Assembly: GCF_007858475.1 (NCBI RefSeq)
Contig: NZ_VIGX01000001.1
Span: 724,448-788,447 of the forward strand
Reading direction: 5' to 3'
DNA from: Tsukamurella conjunctivitidis
GTDB lineage: Bacteria > Actinomycetota > Actinomycetes > Mycobacteriales > Mycobacteriaceae
DNA: 64,000 nt
Shown here: piece after piece, positions 60,300 through 64,000 of the stretch
Numbering within the stretch: position 1 is the first letter of the stretch
Layout of the letters: each line of letters starts with the position of its first letter
Position numbers and translations under genes: made by a program
Notes under the pieces: model-generated
Told to the model about the DNA's origin: nothing
Databases searched by the model: none
Seen by the model: the letters and a program-made list of their open reading frames with translations, nothing else

Positions 60300-61396
60300 C
60301 CCGCGAGATCGCGGCTCCCACCGCGTCCCGTCTCGCCGACGGTCGCGAGATCCTGTTCTTCTCCTCCGACGGTCCACCCGCCCTCGGTGTGGACCACCGG
60401 GACCTGCCCCCGCGGCCGACGGTGCCCGTGACCACCGTGCGTCGCGACCCCACGACGGGTGACAACGTGATCATCGCCCCGGCCCGGCAGGAGCGGACCT
60501 ACAAGCCGCCGCGGACGATGTGCCCGCTGTGCCCGGATCCGTCGGGGCTCTCGAGCGAGATCGCCGCCGAGGACTACGAGGTCGTGGTCTTCGAGAACCG
60601 GTTCCCCTCCCTCGCGACGCCCGCGGGGTACGTCCCCGCGCCCGCCGACGACGCGGACGGGCTGCGCAGGGAGAGTCCCGGCCTCGGCCGGTGCGAGGTC
60701 GTCTGCTTCGCGAGCGACCACGACGGATCCTTCGCCCGTCTGTCGCAGCGGCACGCCCGGCTGGTGGTCGACGCGTGGAGCCACCGCACCGCGGAGTTGC
60801 TGGCGCGCGACGATATCGAGGAGGTGTACTGCTTCGAGAACCGCGGCGAGGAGATCGGGGTGACCCTTCCACACCCGCACGGCCAGATCTACGGTTACCC
60901 CTACCGCACCCGCCGCACCGCCGCGCTCCTGCGGACCGCCGCGCAGTACCGCGCGGACCACGGCGGCGACCTGTTCGACGCCGTGCTCGCCGACGAGATC
61001 GCCGACGGCAGGCGGATCCTCGTGCGCACCGAGCACGTGACCGCCTTCGTGCCGTACGCGGCCAAGTGGCCGGTCGAGGCGCACGTCTACCCGAATCGAC
61101 ATGTGCACAACCTGTCCGAGCTCACCGACGCCGAGGCCGACGACCTGGCTGCGGTCTACCTGGTGCTGCTGCGGGCCTTCGACGCGCTCTACGACGCCCC
61201 GCTGCCTTACATCGCATCGTGGCACCAGTACCGCACCGGCGCCGCCGAGGGGTACCTGCACGCGGAGCTCTTCTCCATCCGCCGCAGCGCCGACAAGCTG
61301 AAGTACCTCGCGGGGTCGGAGTCCGGACGCGACGCCTTCGTCACCGACAAGACGCCCGAGGCCATCGCCGGCGAGTTGCGGAAGGTGATCGGATGA
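60296..61396 (+). CDS. galT: Galactose-1-phosphate uridylyltransferase
   Basis: A 366-residue HIT-superfamily enzyme of the Leloir pathway exchanging UMP between UDP-glucose and galactose-1-phosphate. CPLCPDP carries zinc cysteines, VVFENRFPSL the substrate loop, and GVTLPHPHGQIYGYP the HPHGQ active site with the uridylylated His; EAHVYPNRHV and SWHQYRTGAAEGYLHAE complete the site. It overlaps both neighbours (DeoR and galK) by four bases. No galE is in this cluster. Confidence 0.95.
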   Translation: MTREIAAPTASRLADGREILFFSSDGPPALGVDHRDLPPRPTVPVTTVRRDPTTGDNVIIAPARQERTYKPPRTMCPLCPDPSGLSSEIAAEDYEVVVFENRFPSLATPAGYVPAPADDADGLRRESPGLGRCEVVCFASDHDGSFARLSQRHARLVVDAWSHRTAELLARDDIEEVYCFENRGEEIGVTLPHPHGQIYGYPYRTRRTAALLRTAAQYRADHGGDLFDAVLADEIADGRRILVRTEHVTAFVPYAAKWPVEAHVYPNRHVHNLSELTDAEADDLAAVYLVLLRAFDALYDAPLPYIASWHQYRTGAAEGYLHAELFSIRRSADKLKYLAGSESGRDAFVTDKTPEAIAGELRKVIG

Positions 61397-62481
61397 CCGT
61401 GCGCGCCTACGCCCCGGGACGGGTGAACCTCATCGGGGAGCACACCGACTACAACGACGGCTTCGCGCTGCCCATCGCCCTGCAGGTGGGTACCACCGCC
61501 GAGTTCGACACCGTCGCCGGAGGTTCCGTGATCGAGGTGTCCTCGTCCCAGGAGGACGGGACAGCAACGATCCCCCTCGACACCGCCCCGGGAGAGGTGC
61601 GCGGCTGGGCCGCGTACGTCGCGGGGTGCGTGTGGGCACTGCGCGAGCAGGGCTTCGCCGTGCCCGCCGGGGCGCTCCGCCTGACCTCGGATGTGCCGGT
61701 GGGAGCGGGTCTCTCCTCGTCCGCGGCGCTGGAGTGCGCGGTGCTCCTGGCCCTGGCGCCCCGCGGAGTAGATCGCACCCTGCTCGCGCGGCTGGCGCAG
61801 CGCGCCGAGAACGACTACGTCGGTGCACCGACGGGGCTCCTCGACCAGATGAGCAGTCTGTACGGCGCGGAGGACACGGCGCTGCTACTCGACTTCCGCA
61901 CGCTGGCGGTCGATCCCGTTCCGCTGCGCCTCGGAGAGGACGTGCTGATCGCCATCGACTCGCGCACCCCGCACCAGCACGCGGCGGGGGAGTACCGGCG
62001 CCGGCGCGAGGTGTGTGAGGCCGCAGCCGCACAGCTCGGCGTGGCGGCCCTGCGCGATGCACCGGACGACGCCTGGGAAGCACTGGCGGACGGGGAGACC
62101 CGGCGCCGCGCCCGGCACGTGCTCACCGAGAACCGCCGCGTGCTCGACGCCGCCGCCGCGCTGCGCCGCGCCGATCACCGGGAGTTCGGCGCGCTCATGA
62201 ACGCCTCGCAGGCGTCGATGCGCGACGACTTCGCGATCACCGTTCCCGCCATCGATCTCATCGCCGACACGGCGGTCGCGCTCGGCGCGTACGGCGCCCG
62301 GATGACGGGCGGCGGCTTCGGCGGCACCGTCATCGCGCTCGCGCCCGCGGCCGCGGCCCGGCGTATCGCGGAGGCGCTGCCGGAGCGGGTCGCCGGTGCC
62401 GGTCACCCCGCGCCCTCCGTCGCCACGGTCCGCCCGGGCCGTGGCGCGCACGTGCTGTCGGATGTGCGATCACAGCGGTGA
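61393..62481 (+). CDS. galK: Galactokinase
   Basis: A 362-residue GHMP kinase phosphorylating galactose at C1. The galactokinase signature GRVNLIGEHTDYNDGFALP is near the N-terminus; PVGAGLSSSAALECA is the ATP-binding GHMP motif, and YGARMTGGGFGGTVIAL the C-terminal motif. ATG overlaps the galT stop (ATGA). It is last in the operon; a small TTCCG/CGGAA hairpin (62521-62535) lies downstream. Confidence 0.95.
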   Translation: MTVRAYAPGRVNLIGEHTDYNDGFALPIALQVGTTAEFDTVAGGSVIEVSSSQEDGTATIPLDTAPGEVRGWAAYVAGCVWALREQGFAVPAGALRLTSDVPVGAGLSSSAALECAVLLALAPRGVDRTLLARLAQRAENDYVGAPTGLLDQMSSLYGAEDTALLLDFRTLAVDPVPLRLGEDVLIAIDSRTPHQHAAGEYRRRREVCEAAAAQLGVAALRDAPDDAWEALADGETRRRARHVLTENRRVLDAAAALRRADHREFGALMNASQASMRDDFAITVPAIDLIADTAVALGAYGARMTGGGFGGTVIALAPAAAARRIAEALPERVAGAGHPAPSVATVRPGRGAHVLSDVRSQR

Positions 62482-62573
62482 TCGCCGTATCGACACGAGT
62501 CTCACAACATGGAGTGTAAATTCCGCTGAACGGAAGTCCTAGTCGGCGGGGGCCCGGCGGAAAGAGGTGCGGC

Positions 62574-63350
62574 ATGGTGGTGCGCGGCGGTGTACTCACG
62601 GCGACGATGCTGGCGGCGGGCCTGGCGGTCGTGGGGTGCGGGACCGGGGGCGAGGAGGCGGCGGCGAGCTCGTCCAGCGCCGCAGCGCCGCTGAAGACCA
62701 TCGTGGTGATCAACCCGAACTCCAGCGCGAGCGCGACGGATTCGATGGTGGAGCTCGCGACCGCCCGCGCCCGCGGCGCCGCGAAGATCGTGGGGATCAC
62801 GAATGACGGCGCCCCTGCGCTGCTGACCACGCCGCAGGACATGGCGACCGCCGCGCGGGGCGTGCGCGACCGCGGCGTCGAGGCCGCGAAGGATCCGGGC
62901 GTCGCCGCGATCGTCGTCGCGGCGTTCAGTGACCCCGGTCTGGCGGAACTGGACGCCGCGGTGTCCGTGCCGGTGTTCGGCATCGGCACGGAGGCTTTCC
63001 GTGAGGCGGCACAGGGCGGCCGGGCCTTCGGCATCGCGACCGTCACGTCGGACCCCGCGCTGGTGGAGTCCTTCCGCGAGAAGGCCGCGTCCCTCGGCCT
63101 CGCGGACCAGTACCGGGGCGTGCGCGTGACCCCCGGCGACGCGACCGAACTCGTGCGGTCCGCGGATGCGCTGGATGCGGCCCTCCGCGACGCCGTACGG
63201 CAGTCGGTGGACGCGGACGGGGCCCGCGCGGTGATCATGGGCGGCGGGCCGCTGTCCGCGTCGGCCCTGCGGCTGCAGCCGCAGTTCGACGTGCCGCTCG
63301 TGGTCGCCGTCAACGCCGCGGTGGCGAGCGCCCTGAAGACCGTGGGTTGA
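62574..63350 (+). CDS. Asp/Glu/hydantoin racemase-fold lipoprotein lacking catalytic cysteines
   Basis: 258 residues. A lipoprotein signal (AAGLAVVGC, Cys22) and a Ser/Ala linker are followed by a domain of the Asp/Glu/hydantoin racemase family: IVVINPNSSASATDSM, the repeated Rossmann-like halves, and FGIGTEAFREA. Both positions that hold the catalytic cysteines in active members are changed: VAAFSDPGL in place of the usual ACF-DP, and VIMGGGPLS in place of GCAGM-type. The lipobox Cys is the only cysteine in the protein. It should sit on the outer face of the membrane and bind a small ligand rather than racemise it. AGAGG is seven bases before ATG 62574. Neighbours are galK and pfkA (convergent). 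Confidence 0.8.
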   Translation: MVVRGGVLTATMLAAGLAVVGCGTGGEEAAASSSSAAAPLKTIVVINPNSSASATDSMVELATARARGAAKIVGITNDGAPALLTTPQDMATAARGVRDRGVEAAKDPGVAAIVVAAFSDPGLAELDAAVSVPVFGIGTEAFREAAQGGRAFGIATVTSDPALVESFREKAASLGLADQYRGVRVTPGDATELVRSADALDAALRDAVRQSVDADGARAVIMGGGPLSASALRLQPQFDVPLVVAVNAAVASALKTVG

Positions 63351-63352
63351 TC

Positions 63353-63368
63353 CGCCGGGGCACCGGCG
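63353..63368. terminator. Small convergent hairpin
   Basis: CGCCGG (63353-63358) pairs with CCGGCG (63363-63368) around GGCA, in the 24-base gap between the convergent lipoprotein and pfkA stops. Short but well placed. Confidence 0.45.
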
Positions 63369-63374
63369 CATCGG

Positions 63375-64000
63375 TCAGCCGAAGAAGGTGGCGGCGTCGT
63401 CGTAGCGCTCGCGGGGGACGCGTTTGAGTTGTTTCACGGCGTCGGCGAGGGGGACGAGGGTGATCTGGGTGCCGTGGAGGGCGACCATCTGTCCGACTGC
63501 GCCGGCGTGGGCGGCGTCGGCGGCGTTGACGCCGAAGCGGGTGGCGAGGACGCGGTCGGCGGGGGTGGGGGTGCCGCCGCGTTGGACGTGGCCGAGGACG
63601 GTGGTGCGGACCTCCTTGTTGATCCGCTTTTCGATCTCGACGCCGAGTTGGTGGGCGACGCCGGTGAAGCGTTCGTGCCCGAACTCGTCGGTGCCGCCCA
63701 GGCGCAGTTCCATGGTGCCCTCGGCGGGTTTGGCGCCTTCGGCGACGACGACGATGAAGCTGGCGTGGCCGCGTTGGAAGCGGCGTTTGATCATGGTGCA
63801 CAGTTCGTCGACGTCGAAGGGGACTTCGGGGATGAGGACGGTGTGGGCGCCGGAGGCCAGGCCGGAGTTCAGGGCGATCCAGCCGGCGTGGCGGCCCATG
63901 ACTTCGACGATCATGACGCGTTGGTGGGATTCGGCGGTCGAGTGCAGCCGGTCGATGGCGTCGGTGGCGATGGTCAGGGCGGTGTCGAAGCCGAAGGTGA
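63375..64000 (-). CDS. pfkA: 6-phosphofructokinase, C-terminal part
   Basis: The C-terminal 208 codons of an ATP- or PPi-dependent phosphofructokinase; the gene runs off the right edge, so the N-terminus and catalytic Asp are not visible. [38 protein letters not shown] (substrate-binding MGR), [11 protein letters not shown] (Glu at the sugar site), [20 protein letters not shown] (QRGG, fructose-6-P Arg) and [12 protein letters not shown] are all PfkA features. It controls the committed step of glycolysis. The nucleotide sequence is somewhat more repetitive than neighbouring genes, with long runs of GC-only third positions. Confidence 0.94.
   Translation of the reverse strand, partial: TFGFDTALTIATDAIDRLHSTAESHQRVMIVEVMGRHAGWIALNSGLASGAHTVLIPEVPFDVDELCTMIKRRFQRGHASFIVVVAEGAKPAEGTMELRLGGTDEFGHERFTGVAHQLGVEIEKRINKEVRTTVLGHVQRGGTPTPADRVLATRFGVNAADAAHAGAVGQMVALHGTQITLVPLADAVKQLKRVPRERYDDAATFFG

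Overview
The window is high-GC, densely coded actinobacterial DNA. Mycolic-acid actinobacteria (Mycobacteriales) are indicated by several things: a PrpR/RamB-type propionate regulator, a SAM-IV riboswitch on metX, an F420-type deazaflavin reductase, an ESX-like gene pair, an LpdA-type quinone reductase, and gene order. From 35 kb to 55.7 kb the order sdhCDAB / cdd-deoA / add / Rv3311-like / upp / pmmB / deoD / amiB1-amiA1 / gamma-glutamylcyclotransferase / lpdA follows, from memory, the Mycobacterium tuberculosis Rv3303c-Rv3319 segment with every gene inverted. Several intervening genes differ, so a Tsukamurella/Gordonia/Williamsia-like genus fits better than Mycobacterium; this placement is inference. 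I see no IS element, prophage, CRISPR array, tRNA or rRNA, and no stretch over 300 bases lacks a gene.

Layout. 0-9.2 kb holds the end of metE, pyruvate carboxylase, and the methylcitrate operon prpDBC facing its regulator prpR. 9.2-16.3 kb holds a membrane alpha/beta hydrolase, trmL, an HdeD-like protein, folD with DUF3017, a Pro/Thr-rich membrane protein, and metX under a SAM-IV riboswitch. 16.3-21.4 kb holds an MFS exporter, a translationally coupled guanyl-RNase / barstar / exonuclease III trio, trpS and yhjD. 21.4-32.2 kb holds an amino-acid permease, a D,D-carboxypeptidase, a sucrase/ferredoxin-like protein, a deazaflavin reductase, a PadR-MFS operon, a ribbon-helix-helix protein / DUF4097 / ABC exporter operon, and an SGNH hydrolase. 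32.2-41.8 kb holds sdhCDAB, cdd-deoA, a D-2-hydroxyacid dehydrogenase, a two-component system and add. 41.9-51.6 kb holds the Rv3311-like acidic protein, an NlpC/P60 peptidase with an ESX-like partner, upp, pmmB, deoD, an enoyl-CoA isomerase and two M20 amidohydrolases. 51.7-57.4 kb holds a tail-anchored hypothetical, a broken short-chain dehydrogenase, an ArsR-type regulator, a GGCT-like protein, lpdA, and an ECF41 sigma factor with its probable target. 57.5-64 kb holds a galactose operon (symporter, small membrane protein, DeoR, galT, galK), a racemase-fold lipoprotein without catalytic cysteines, and the C-terminal part of pfkA.

Together the genes serve central carbon metabolism (propionate, pyruvate, succinate, galactose, glycolysis), nucleoside salvage (cdd, deoA, add, upp, deoD, with pmmB) and methionine/one-carbon metabolism (metE, metX, folD). 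A recurring feature is a TANNNT -10 box lying 6-8 bases before the start codon, seen at about sixteen genes. This predicts many leaderless mRNAs and helped choose several starts. Candidate cis-elements include a SAM-IV aptamer, an iron box upstream of sdhC, a palindromic operator for the RHH regulator, direct repeats upstream of the galactose operon, repeated TGYGAAAG boxes between prpD and prpR, and an ECF41-type promoter.
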